This document shows, one piece after another, positions 33,675-43,653 of a DNA stretch of 64,000 nt; position 1 is the first letter of the stretch, and every line of letters begins with the position of its first letter. The notes beneath the pieces were generated by a model. The model ran no database searches. It was given only the letters and a program-made list of their open reading frames with translations, and was not told the DNA's origin. The DNA lies in the NCBI RefSeq assembly GCF_945859685.1, contig NW_026605601.1:44001-108000 (forward strand), read 5' to 3'. This DNA is from Eupeodes corollae (taxonomy: Eukaryota; Arthropoda; Insecta; Diptera; Syrphidae). A program made the position numbers and the translations under genes.

Positions 33675-36600
33675 TGGGCGCGCTGCCGGAGACGCGCCTT
33701 AAAGTCCTAGCTGTGAATGTAAATTCACTGATTAGGATTGAACGAAGAGCTAATATGTTCCAATTGTTGACAGACTACAGTCCCGATGTGTTTATGGCTA
33801 GCGAAACTAAGCTAAACCACAAACACAAATTGACTCATAAAAATTACAATATCGTAAGAAGAGACCGGCCCGACTCCACTCAAGGGGGTGGTGTCGCTCT
33901 CTTTATACGAAAAGGCATTAATTATAAAGTCATATACAACAATGAATTGCGAAAGCTCAAGACGCTAGAAGTTTGCGTTGTATGCATCTCTCTCACTCAA
34001 GGGAAGCGGATGTATATGATTGCGGCTTATGCGGCTGGAGCTCCGCAGGTTACTTACTTTGCTTCAGAACTCGAGATTCTTTTTAGGGAACTTAAACTGA
34101 GCTTGGAAGAAAACTATTTCATCTTGGCCGGTGATTTGAACGCAAAACATGAAGATTGGGGAAATCAACATAGTAATCCCAGAGGTAATCATCTTTTTAA
34201 TTTGATGAATCTTTACAGCGTTGAGTATGGCGTCGACCTGCTGGCTACTGAAAGGCCATCGTATCCAAGAAGCGGCTCCTTTCTGGACCTTTTGCTGTAC
34301 GACACCAGACTGACAGTTACAGACAAAGTGGGTAATCACCCGCGAAACTGCTTACAGACAGTCGAGTACGACAGTGATCACTGCGGACTGGCTGCTGTAA
34401 TGCAGATTCCGAACGAACGCGTGGAGTTGGAGGAATACGTTCCAACGCATTCTTACAATTACAGTAAGATGCGGTGGCCTCGTTTCACCAAATGCCCTAG
34501 CGAGAGAACTTCGTTCGAGTGACATAGCCCCACCAAACAACAGAAACCTGACAAATACAGAAATTGACCAACATTTACAACAGATGGACGAAACAATAAA
34601 ACGAACGATGGAACGGACAATCCCAAAGTACAAAGCACGGGACCAAATGGACGCTTACAGAAACGCGACAATTGACGCACTGCGAAAGCACAAGAGTGGC
34701 TTACTGACAAGACTCAAAAACTTGTACAGACGACTTACAGACCCACACGACTTGGAGGTTAGGACACTGAAGTCGTCAATAAAAAATGTCAATCTGTTGA
34801 TTAAGGAGAACTACAGGCTATCAATTAACAAGTACTGGGACCGCAAGATCCGGTCAATTAATTCGAGCGACCCTAGTATGTTCCCTAAAATCAACAAGAT
34901 ATTCAGAAAAAAGAACGACAATGACCTTCCGAGTCTGAAACTCCAAAGAACCGAAGAAAACAGAGACGTACTCATGACAGCGCAAATAGATCCAGAAGAA
35001 GCCATCTTTGACGATGACTTTTATATAATTGAAGATCCGAAGGAAAAAGTGGAGGCGGTGGGAGCTGCTTTCCAGCAAGTGTACAAGGTGAATGTTAGCA
35101 TTCGCCCCAACCACGACCTGGAAAACAGAGCCCTACTTAATCACTTTTACCTCCGTAATGATATCACACACTGGCGATCTGAGAACCGCGGTTTCATGCG
35201 GTTCAATGACGATTCCTTGGCAAATGCCATAATCGCCGAGCAAACGGGACCAAGTCCCTTGATAGTGACGAAGGTTGAGCTTAAGCTCATCTTCAATTCA
35301 ATAAAAAACAAAAAGTCAGCAGGTGTCGATGGTATATCCAACGTTGTACTAAGACATTTACCGATGGAAGCAATTGACATTTACACCACACTCTTCAACA
35401 ATGCACTGAATAATGCATATTATCCAGTGCATTGGAAGACTGCTGTGGTTTATCCTCTCCCGAAAAAGGGAAAGGACAACTCCAACCCGTCAAATCTTCG
35501 GTCGATAAGTCTTCTTCCGAGCATCAGCAAAGTTTTCGAAAAAATCATTAATAGGGCTCTGACTAAGTGGGCTGCGGACAACAAAATAATTCCGGATAAA
35601 CAGTTCGGGTTCAAGGCGGGTCATGACACAATTCATGCTGCGTCTAAACTCGTTTCTGATATCCAATGGAATAAATCAAAACAACAATGCACAGGTGCTG
35701 TTCTGGTTGATTTGGAAAAGGCCTTTGACACCGTATGGTTAGAGGGTCTTTACCTAAAACTAAGCAGGCTTGGCATAAGCAAGCCATTGTTGTATATACT
35801 TTATGATATGCTTAACGGTAGAAAGTTTGTTGTCAAAAGTGGCAATATAACTTCTACCACAACATTCTCAATTAAAAATGGTCTTCAACAGGGAGCGGTG
35901 AATTCGCCGATTCTCTTCAGCATTTACACCAGCGATCTGATAGGTAGTCTTACAAAGGCAATTGCGTACGCCGACGATCTAATTGCGTACAGAACGGCCC
36001 GAAAGGTTGAGGTTATTAGAATTCTCTTGCAGCGTGATTTCGACAAGATTCAGCGATATTGCGACGACTGGAAACTGAAAATAAATGTCCAGAAGTCAGA
36101 GACAATTCTGTTCCGGACTCCGTTGGCTAGGGCCACGAGGGATACTTGTAAGAATTGGCGCAAGATGGTCATCGTTGATCTTCACGGGCAGCCATTAGCG
36201 AGCAAAAGTGTAGTGAAGTACCTCGGTATCTGGTTAGATCAGTATTTATATTTCGACAGACATATAAATGCTGCTCTGACCAGGGCCAGAGGAGCCTTCG
36301 CTCTGACGAAACGACTGTTTTTTAGCAGTCGGCTTGACCCCAGAGTGAAGGTTATTTGCTACATGGCCCTCATACGGCCAATGATCGTTTATGGTTGTCC
36401 TGTGTGGTTCAGCGTTGCCCCTTCCCAGATGGAGAAGTTTCGGGTGTTCGAGCGGCAGTGTTTACGACGCTGTACCGGCTTATATCGAACAGCCGAATCT
36501 TCTTATGTGCATTACTATTCAAACGAGGTCCTATACAACGGGGCTCGAATCAACAGAATTGACAATTTCGTGATAAAACTCGTTCGAGGTCACATTGCAA

Positions 36601-36935
36601 GAGCTATGTCTTCGACCAACAATTTAATTTTCGGGGCGTTCTATCCGAACGACGAGTATTTAGAGAGTGCACGCTTGAGCGGCTTCATTCCACCAGAGGC
36701 ATTCCTCTTTTTAGACAAATGCGGTCTGATACAGGATAGATTGGCAGTCCCGTTAATCTACCACGTCAGACGAAGAACCGTGGATAGGCGACTCCTGTAC
36801 AATCGGGACGTCATGGCACAAGGCGGAGCAGAGCTCCTTCGGTTCAATAGGGCTGTGTCCGAACGGGACCGAACTGATAGGGTGAAGCAGGAGAACCAGT
36901 TTTGGTGGCTTCAATCGGCACTTGATATTGGGTAG
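33674..36935 (+). pseudogene. Jockey LINE ORF2, endonuclease-reverse transcriptase, one frameshift
   Basis: The ATG overlaps the ORF1 stop (TAATG at 33672-33676). The first 282 codons give an apurinic-type endonuclease with SETK, GDLNAKHEDWG and SDHCGL motifs. Near 34491 (after RWPRFTK) the frame shifts by one base. It continues in another frame as ALARELRSSDIAPPNN and then the 783-codon block to 36935. That block has the reverse transcriptase motifs LRSISLLPS, QFGFKAGH, VLVDLEKAFDTVW, NGLQQGAVNSPILF and the catalytic YADD in AIAYADDLIAY. Everything except the single indel looks intact, so the element was probably active recently or the indel is a sequencing error. Confidence 0.92.
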
Positions 36936-37275
36936 TCGGGATGGGGTTTTAAGCCTTGGCCGGCTTACATACTTGTTTTATGTTTAGGGTTTAGTTTTAA
37001 GTAGAATAGGCATGGTGGCACGAAAAAAAAAAAAAAAATTAAAAAAAAAAAAAACAAAAAACAAAAAATAAAAAAAAAAAAAAAAAAAAAAAACATTAAA
37101 AAACATTAAAAAAAAAAAAAAAAATAATAAAAATAAAAAAAAAAGACAACAAAATATGAAAAACAAAATGTTAGATAGTTAGATTTGCTGCTGTGGTTGT
37201 TCTAGTTTTAAGTAGTTTATAGGTAGAATAGGTAGTTTAAGTTAGTTTTTAAGTTTTATTTAAGGACCTTATTTT
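36936..37275 (+). other. Jockey LINE 3' UTR, proximal part, with A-rich tract
   Basis: Noncoding 3' region of the LINE. It contains an A-rich low-complexity block at 37022-37145 and the recurring words TAAGTTAGTTT and AAGTAGTTTATAGG. It ends with CCTTATTTT (37267-37275), the left target duplication of MULE copy 2. Confidence 0.85.
37267..37275. repeat. 9-bp target site duplication of MULE copy 2, left
   Basis: CCTTATTTT is repeated exactly at 42435-42443. A 9-bp duplication is the hallmark of Mutator-like transposition and fixes the element ends. Confidence 0.93.
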
Positions 37276-37402
37276 GGGATCGTAACGAAATCCCGCAACA
37301 CAAAATCCCGCGTAACGAAATCCCGCCGATTAAATTTGATATTTTTTGTGTGACACACGCACAGAAAATGGTCGGAGTAACGAAATCCCGCCGATGGCCG
37401 CG
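37276..37402. repeat. Left terminal inverted repeat region, MULE copy 2
   Basis: It carries four AAATCCCGC cores as in copy 1, with inverted homology to 42292-42434. From 37403 to 38223 the element is AT-rich, with AACGCTTAAA-type inverted motifs near 37760-37905 and no gene. Confidence 0.88.
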
Positions 37403-38223
37403 GGATTTTTCTACTCCATTTTGGCAGGATTTCTAGTACGGCATAAAAAAGTACTCTGGAAAAAATATTTTATGGAAAAGTAGTGAAAAATATTTTGTCT
37501 GAAAAAAATATTTTTTCCTTCTTCTCGCTTATTATTTTATTTGAAAATTTATTTTGGTGGATTGTTAGGTTATTCGTATGTAAAATTTGATTTTGAAGCT
37601 TATTCCGGCGAAGTTAGCCTCTTGAGGGTATTTGTGAAAAAATTGATTTTTAGCACGCTTAAAGTCGTATTTAAGCTAAAATCGATTTTTTTGGAAAAAA
37701 CGCTCCAAAAGTAGAAATCTTGTTTTCATCTCTTTGAATATTTTTTGAAGCTCTCAAAAGAACTTTCAAAACGCTTAAACACCGTTTTAAGCTAGTAAAT
37801 TTTCAAGCGCTTAAGAACATTCTCAGAATGAACGTTCTAAAACGCTTAAAAACGCCTATGAATGGGCAGCGAACTCAACACGCTTAAAATGCTTTTTAAG
37901 CGTAAAGGAAGATTCACATATCGAATCACCCAAAACGCGAAAAAGCACTTCGAGCGCTGTCGCCACTCTAAATAGAGCGCTGGTTGAACTACAAGTTCAT
38001 ATCTCTGTGTGAGGTGTTCACCTCACGGAGTCCTAAGAAGAACTGAAAATAATGCCAAATGAGCACTACTTTTATACTCTTTTCAAAGGATGCATGACAG
38101 TTTTTTCAATTTGATTTGGATACACCTCCTTTGTACTTGTTGATTCTCATAATTGAGAGTGAGGAAGGAGATTTTGCGAAAGCAATCATACAGGATTACA
38201 GTCAATTATTTTTGTCTAAAAAA

Positions 38224-38945
38224 GTTGTTGATATAGGCGCCTGCCTGGCGACTTTACATACCCTAAGCGGAGCAACGGAGTTGCGAGAGCGGGTGTGAAC
38301 CCCGAAAAGCGGAGTTTAAATCCTGAGATCCCGCGAAGCGGGCCACCCACAGGTTCTTTTATTAAAAAAAAAGTTGTTGATATAGGCGCCTGCCTGGCGA
38401 CTGTACATACCCTAAGCGGAGCAACGGAGTTGCGTGAGCGGGTGTGAACCCCAAAAAGCGGAGTTTAAATCCTGAGATCCCGCGAAGCGGGCCACCCACA
38501 GGTGCTTTTATTAAAAAAGTTGTTGATACAGGCGCCTGCCTGGCAATTTTACATACCCTAAGCGGAGCAACGGAGTTGCGTGAGCGGGTGTGAACCCCGA
38601 AAAGTGGAGTTTAAATCCTGAGATCCCGCGAAGCGGGCCACCCACAGGTGCTTTTATTAAAAAAAATTTGTTGATATAGGCGCCTGCCTGGCGACTTTAC
38701 ATACCCTAAGCGGAGCAACGGAGTTGCGTGAGCGGGTGTGAACCCCAAAAAGCGGAGTTTAAATCCTGAGATCCCGCGAAGCGGGTCACCCACAGGCGCT
38801 TTTATTAAAAAAAAGTTGTTGATATTGGCACCTGCCTGGCGACTTTACATATCCGAAGGGGAGAAACCGAGTTGCGTGAGCGGTTGTGACGCTTAAAAGT
38901 GGAGTTTAAATCCTGAGAACCCGCGAAGCGGTACAACCACAGGTA
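38224..38945. repeat. Five tandem 146-149 bp hairpin-rich repeats in MULE copy 2
   Basis: Units start at 38224, 38373, 38519, 38668 and 38815. They have the same hairpins as in copy 1 (GCAAC/GTTGC, CCCGC/GCGGG). The last unit is the most diverged in both copies, as expected for an old tandem array carried along by transposition. Confidence 0.9.
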
Positions 38946-39026
38946 CTGTTTTCAAACAAAATTTGTTCACTTCGATTAGAGTTTATTAAAAAATAATACT
39001 AATGCAGGCAATTTCCAAGAAGATGT

Positions 39027-39063
39027 ATCTCCTCATAAATAATTGGTCGTCCTAAAAAGGACG
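39027..39063 (-). terminator. Histone-like 3' stem-loop and downstream element, MULE copy 2 transposase
   Basis: On the minus strand, 36 nt after the transposase stop, lies CGTCCT-TTTT-AGGACG (39063-39048) with a perfect 6-bp stem. An ACCA flank follows, and AGGAGAT (39033-39027) comes 14 nt after the stem. It is identical to the host H2A stem-loop except for the last loop base (T instead of C). Together with the same arrangement in copy 1, this supports a captured histone-type 3'-end signal. AATAAA is present about 60 nt further downstream (38987-38982). Confidence 0.78.
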
Positions 39064-39099
39064 GATTGGTTTACTTTTATTTGGAAGGCCAGCTACCTT

Positions 39100-40842
39100 C
39101 TATGCCAAACTAAGATTGTGAGCAACATTTCTTAAATACTGGACTTTGTCGCCTGATGTCCTCCTGCTCAACACTCTCTGCAGCTTTTCGTTCCTCTTTA
39201 CTGCCTTGGTTGTTGGTGGCTCTTCTCCCCGCCGAACTCTCTCAACTGACAGTTTTGCAACAATGCATTCTTTTGAGAGGTCCCCAATCAACTTGTAGAG
39301 GCCTGCATGTCTTTGGCTTACTACGACCTTAAGCCGTCTATGCCATGCCTCGACACTGTTTTGGGTTCTAGGAAAACTAGTTTCACTAGCAGCACCCGTT
39401 GTCCAAAAGTCCGGACTGTATCGAGGTCTTGATGAAGAGCTCCCCAAGTAGTTTCTTTTGAACCACTTTGCCAGCGTCTTGCTTTCGGCAAATTCCAAGG
39501 CCCCGTATGCTGCCTCAAAATATTCAAGAACCTCGCCTGGCGGCACAAAAGCCAGTGCTTTTATCATCCGTATTTCCATGGCAAAATTTTCATTTTGCCC
39601 ATATTTCACTTGAAAGCCCAAATTTTGGACTTTCCGCCAAATTATTTGGCCAAAATGAAATAGACACCCGTTGGTCTGGGTGTTTGGAAAAAATGTTTGG
39701 GCGGATCTTATGATGGCCATTTCGAAGTCCGAAATTATCCTTTCTGGATTAAGCGATATATTTAATTCGCAGGCGCATTTGAGGAGTTGGAGCCAAAATT
39801 CTTCATACGCCTCCTTCGACTTCCGGCTCATTAGGCAGTATACAAGGGGGACAACAATTCCATCAATATGGCCATGTACGGAAAACAATTGCCCCATTAT
39901 TGTTGGCACCACTGCAAATGTACCATCCACCAGCCAGCATTTTGCCTCAGACAAAAGCTGGATGGTTTGCCTTGTGCCCAACAAAATGTTCTTGCCGCCC
40001 GGGTATGAATCCTCGGAAAGCACAAAGAGCTCACCGTCGGTATACTTAATGTGTTCCGGAATACAAATCTCCTCCAGCGTAGAAGGCTCTTTAATAAGGC
40101 TCTCACGGACTCGATGAATTCTCATCTTTTGAGCTGCCTTTGAGGGAAGGCTTGGTCGACAAGCGGGCTCGACCATTGTAATTGTGTCCCTGATTATAAT
40201 GCTTGGGGGCAGTGCCTCTTTGGCTTTAAGCTTAATTTGGTGGTTGGCTTTATGGACTTCCTTTTGGAAAGCCTTAGGAGCGGGGGTATGGTCGTTCACC
40301 TTGTTGGAAACCACCACCACGTCACCAACATCTACTGTGTGAAGTCTTGCAGTGCATCGCAAAGACTTTCTTTCAGCACAGCACCAGAAGCTTTTTTCTC
40401 CTCTTTTTCTCTCCAAGTGGAAGAGGTAACCATCTTTTTCAATTTTTCTTCCTCCTTTATTGGAGTGCACAACCTAAAAATAAAAGAAAATATTGACTTT
40501 AACAAAAGTTTTTTAAAAAGTTAAAGATAAAAACTAGACAATTTGTATATTTGTAAAATTTTGTGAATAATTCAGTTTAATATTAATTAAAATAACGCTT
40601 TTCCAACAAAAAATTATTATATTCTAACACTTAAAGAGGTTATATAAAATCACTGTAATCACTTTTCCATTTTATTTTGTAGGTTTCACTGTCAGAATTC
40701 TTCACTTTTGAATAACACATAGATTTAATAATAATTAAACACTTTTCTACCTTTTCCACTAAGGTTCACAAAATTTCACAATTGGAAACATATGACACAA
40801 TCACATATTAACTCTACATACCTGGGCATTTCCGAAATCCAT
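39100..40842 (-). CDS. MULE transposase with FLYWCH zinc finger (two exons)
   Basis: The predicted protein is 464 residues from exon 1 (40842-40822, MDFGNAQ) and exon 2 (40473-39100). They are joined over a 348-bp phase-0 intron with GTATGT donor and TTTTTAG acceptor. It should bind the element ends and catalyse DDE cut-and-paste. An FLYWCH-type finger lies at about residues 20-72 (W, CC, C ligands). The MULE domain has Asp190 in VDGTF, Asp256 in ISDFE, CLFH at about 277 and Glu382 in NSVEAWH. The finger's last His is replaced (HTPAP at 40282-40284; copy 1 has HTHAP), which may weaken DNA binding. The exon 1 start is inferred from splice signals; exon 2 itself has no upstream ATG. Confidence 0.88.
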
Positions 40843-41507
40843 TTTCACAATACTTCACGTAGAATTTCACTGTTTTCACTATTTTTCACTGTTTGATCAC
40901 TGTTTTGCACTGATATTTAAAAAGGATCACGTTTAATTAATGATTAGTTTATGGAACTGAGAACTAAAAAGTGCGAACCATGAAAAAAGGACGAATTATA
41001 GTCAAATTTTACACAAAATATCACTTTTGAAATTTGACATTTTAATTACTACAACGAGCAACCAATTGACAAAAGAAAAAAATGAATGCCGTTTTGACAA
41101 TTTGTTGCGTATCAAAAATCAAAAATTAGAAAAATGTATGTACTATTGATTATTAACCTGTAATATGCATTAAAGGACGAAAAAAATTTTGGTTTCAAAT
41201 AAAAACCTTGCACTGACTAATTTTAAATGAAATAACATACTTTATCCATTTGTTTTGGTCCTTAGAATTTTTGTGTAGCAAAACTATTCAACTAAGAACA
41301 AAAATGTCAAAGGAAAGAACAAATTTACCGGAGCATTATATGAATAACTATAAAGGCAAAATTTTCACTTTTTGAAAGATTTTTTTTTTTGAAATTAGTT
41401 TCACTCTTTACAATTTTTTGTAAGTCCTCAAAAGAACATTTTAACACTAAATTTCTTAAGTTCTGAAAAGCTTGAACGAAATTTTAAGCATTTTCTACCT
41501 CAAACCC

Positions 41508-41915
41508 AATCGCCACAAAACGTTTCAAATGATATTGAAGCGAAAAAGACAATTCCATCCCACGGAACTCTAAAACGCTTAAACACGATTTTAAGTGTTC
41601 TCAACCCAAAACGCTTAAAATGAAATCGAAGCGAAAAAGAGAATTCCATCCCACGGAACTCTTAAACGCTTAAACACCATTTTAAGCGTTCTCAACCCCA
41701 AACCCAATCGCCACAAAACGCTTATAATAATATCCAAGCGAAATAGAGAATTCCATCCCACGGAACTCTAAAACGCTTAAACACCATTTTAAGCGTTTTC
41801 AACCCCAAACCCAATCGCCACAAAACGCTTAAAATGATATCCAAGCGAAATAGAGAATTCCATCCCACGGAACTCTAAAACGCTTAAACGCCATTTTAAG
41901 CGTCCTTGACCCATC
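41508..41915. repeat. Subterminal palindromic repeats, MULE copy 2
   Basis: About four tandem units of roughly 100 bp carry the inverted arms AACGCTTAAA and TTTAAGCGTT, one unit more than copy 1. The region 40843-41507 upstream of the transposase is AT-rich; it holds repeated TTTTCACTG words just outside exon 1 and no other recognised feature. Confidence 0.8.
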
Positions 41916-42291
41916 CCCTAAGCATGCTAAAAATGTCCTTTACGCATCCAAGGAATCTTGCTATTCCTGAATGCTAAGAACATTCCAAGCAATGCTTTAC
42001 TTACCATAAACCCCTCACTCCATACCTACCTGTTCAGGAGCATTCATTCCCAACCACCTTTGCATGCATCCCGCCGTCTACTGAAGAATTTCCAAAAATA
42101 TTCTTGCTTAAGTACAATTTTGAAACGACAAATTTTTTTCCTTCGTTCCACAGATTCTCACGATTTGATACACCAAAACCAATACAGTGCTGTCTTTCAA
42201 ACAATCAAAAAAGTATCCATGATTCTCATCGAAGAGTGTCTCCTTTCATATGAAAACAGCGGTGTCGAAATAATTTGAAAAGGGAGCGAAA

Positions 42292-42434
42292 CGGCGGGAT
42301 TTCGTTACGCGGGATTTTGTTATGCGGGATTCTGTTCTGCAGGATTTCGTTTTGCGGGATTTCGTTTTGCGGGATTTCGTTATGCGGGATTTCGTTACGC
42401 GGGATTTCGTGATGCGGGATTTCGTAGCCAACCC
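42292..42434. repeat. Right terminal inverted repeat region, MULE copy 2
   Basis: Nine imperfect 15-bp repeats of the GCGGGATTTCGTTAC type end at AACCC, directly before the second CCTTATTTT target duplication. Confidence 0.9.
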
Positions 42435-42443
42435 CCTTATTTT
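42435..42443. repeat. 9-bp target site duplication of MULE copy 2, right
   Basis: CCTTATTTT is identical to 37267-37275. Confidence 0.93.
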
Positions 42444-42730
42444 AAGTAGTTTGTAAGTAAAAATAAATAAAAAAAGGTTATTGATATTAGTTTTTTCAAA
42501 ATTTTCTAATAAAAACAAAACAAATAAAATTTAAATTGAAGTAAAATAGATCTTAAGGCCGAAAGGCATTAGTAATTAGTGTTATAGTTTAGCTTAGAGT
42601 GTCCGTATGGGACCATTAAGTTAGTTGTAAGTTATGGATAATTAGGCTAGTTTTATGAATTTTTGTCTAGCTTTAAGATAGGTTTAAGATGGAATAAATA
42701 AAAATGAATTTATAAAAAAAAAAAAAAAAA
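42444..42730 (+). other. Jockey LINE 3' UTR, distal part, with poly(A) tail
   Basis: It continues the LINE 3' UTR after the MULE, with the same AAGTAGTTTGTAAG-type words as the proximal part. AATAAA signals lie near 42693-42700, and the oligo(A) at 42714-42730 marks target-primed integration. Confidence 0.88.
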
Positions 42731-43029
42731 AGTGCGTTGGACTGTCATGCAAGAGGTCTTGGGTTCAATCCCTGCCTGTGCCACCTTAATTAAAAAAAAA
42801 AAAAAAAATAATTTTCGCGGGTACTGCCTCTTGCGAGGAATTGACAAATCCTTCAAGAGTAATTCTTGTCATGAAAAAGTGCTTTCTCAAACTAGCCGTT
42901 CGGATTCGGCCTTAAATTGTAGGTCCCTTCCATTCCTGACAACAGTACTCGCACACAGGAATGGTTGAGAGTTGTAAGTCACTAGGCCCTGGTTCACAAC
43001 GGACTGTTGCGCCACCCCATTTGATTTTG
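42731..43029 (+). mobile_element. SINE, 3' fragment (after Jockey LINE)
   Basis: It resumes the SINE with the duplicated GTGCGTTGGACTG, then the B box GGTTCAATCCC, an internal A-run near 42788-42806, a tRNA-unrelated body and the tail GGACTGTTGCGCCACC. It is followed by the second ATTAAACAC duplication (43030-43038). Confidence 0.9.
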
Positions 43030-43158
43030 ATTAAACACAACACTTTTATTCACAATTTTTTTAGAAAAATCGAATGTAGATTTCTGTTTAAGTCATTAAA
43101 TTGGCTATTCATGTTTCCGTTCGACTGTTTTTTTCATTTTCGTTGTCGATTTATTTGG

Positions 43159-43200
43159 CCAATCAAAATTAAGAATTGTTATGAAAAATAAGTATAAATA
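43159..43200 (+). promoter_or_regulatory. H4 promoter elements, unit 1
   Basis: CCAAT at 43159-43163 and a strong TATA box TATAAATA at 43193-43200 lie about 100 bp before the H4 ATG. The leader has GTGCAGTGCAGTTC and TTCAGTT near 43246-43270. The same block is conserved before H4 in units 2 and 3. Confidence 0.85.
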
Positions 43201-43295
43201 CTTGTGGTATTTCGAGCGAAGCGCCACAGTTTAACAGTGACTCTTGTGCAGTGCAGTTCTCTAGTTCAGTTTAAGTGTTTTTTATAATTAAATAA

Positions 43296-43613
<318 letters not shown>

Positions 43614-43637
43614 GAATTTTATTCGAAACAAACAATC

Positions 43638-43653
43638 GGTCCTTTTCAGGACC
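43638..43653 (+). terminator. H4 histone 3' stem-loop, unit 1
   Basis: GGTCCT-TTTC-AGGACC, 24 nt after the stop, with AAGAGAT 14 nt after the stem (43668-43674). This is the reference for the spacing found in the MULE. Confidence 0.95.

Larger units (their letters stand above)
37276..42434 (-). mobile_element. Mutator-like DNA transposon (MULE), copy 2, complete ends
   Basis: A 5159-bp element flanked by CCTTATTTT duplications. It starts GGGATCGTAACGAAATCCCG and ends in GATTTCGTAGCCAACCC, whose reverse complement GGGTTGGCTACGAAATC pairs with the start (GGG, then TACGAAATCCCGC-like). It contains five hairpin-rich tandem repeats, a single minus-strand transposase gene with a histone-like 3' stem-loop, and palindromic subterminal repeats. 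It inserted in the 3' UTR of the Jockey LINE, so it is the youngest layer of the nest. Confidence 0.95.
31517..42730 (+). mobile_element. Jockey-type non-LTR retrotransposon (LINE), split by MULE copy 2
   Basis: This LINE has two ORFs (gag-like ORF1, EN-RT ORF2), a 3' UTR and a terminal poly(A) at 42714-42730. It is flanked by the duplication GTGCGTTGGACTG (31503-31515 and 42732-42744), which is SINE sequence, so it inserted into the SINE's tRNA-like head. Without the 5159-bp MULE and its extra 9-bp duplication it would be about 6.0 kb. The Jockey assignment rests on the ORF1 layout (a region before the zinc knuckles plus three CCHC knuckles) and the ORF2 motifs. ORF2 carries one frameshift, so this copy is not autonomous. 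Confidence 0.9.

Noticed and set aside
37022..37145. Poly(A) tail of the Jockey LINE
   Set aside because: The A-rich block is internal; LINE-like 3' UTR continues after it and after the MULE to the true oligo(A) at 42714-42730, directly before the target duplication.
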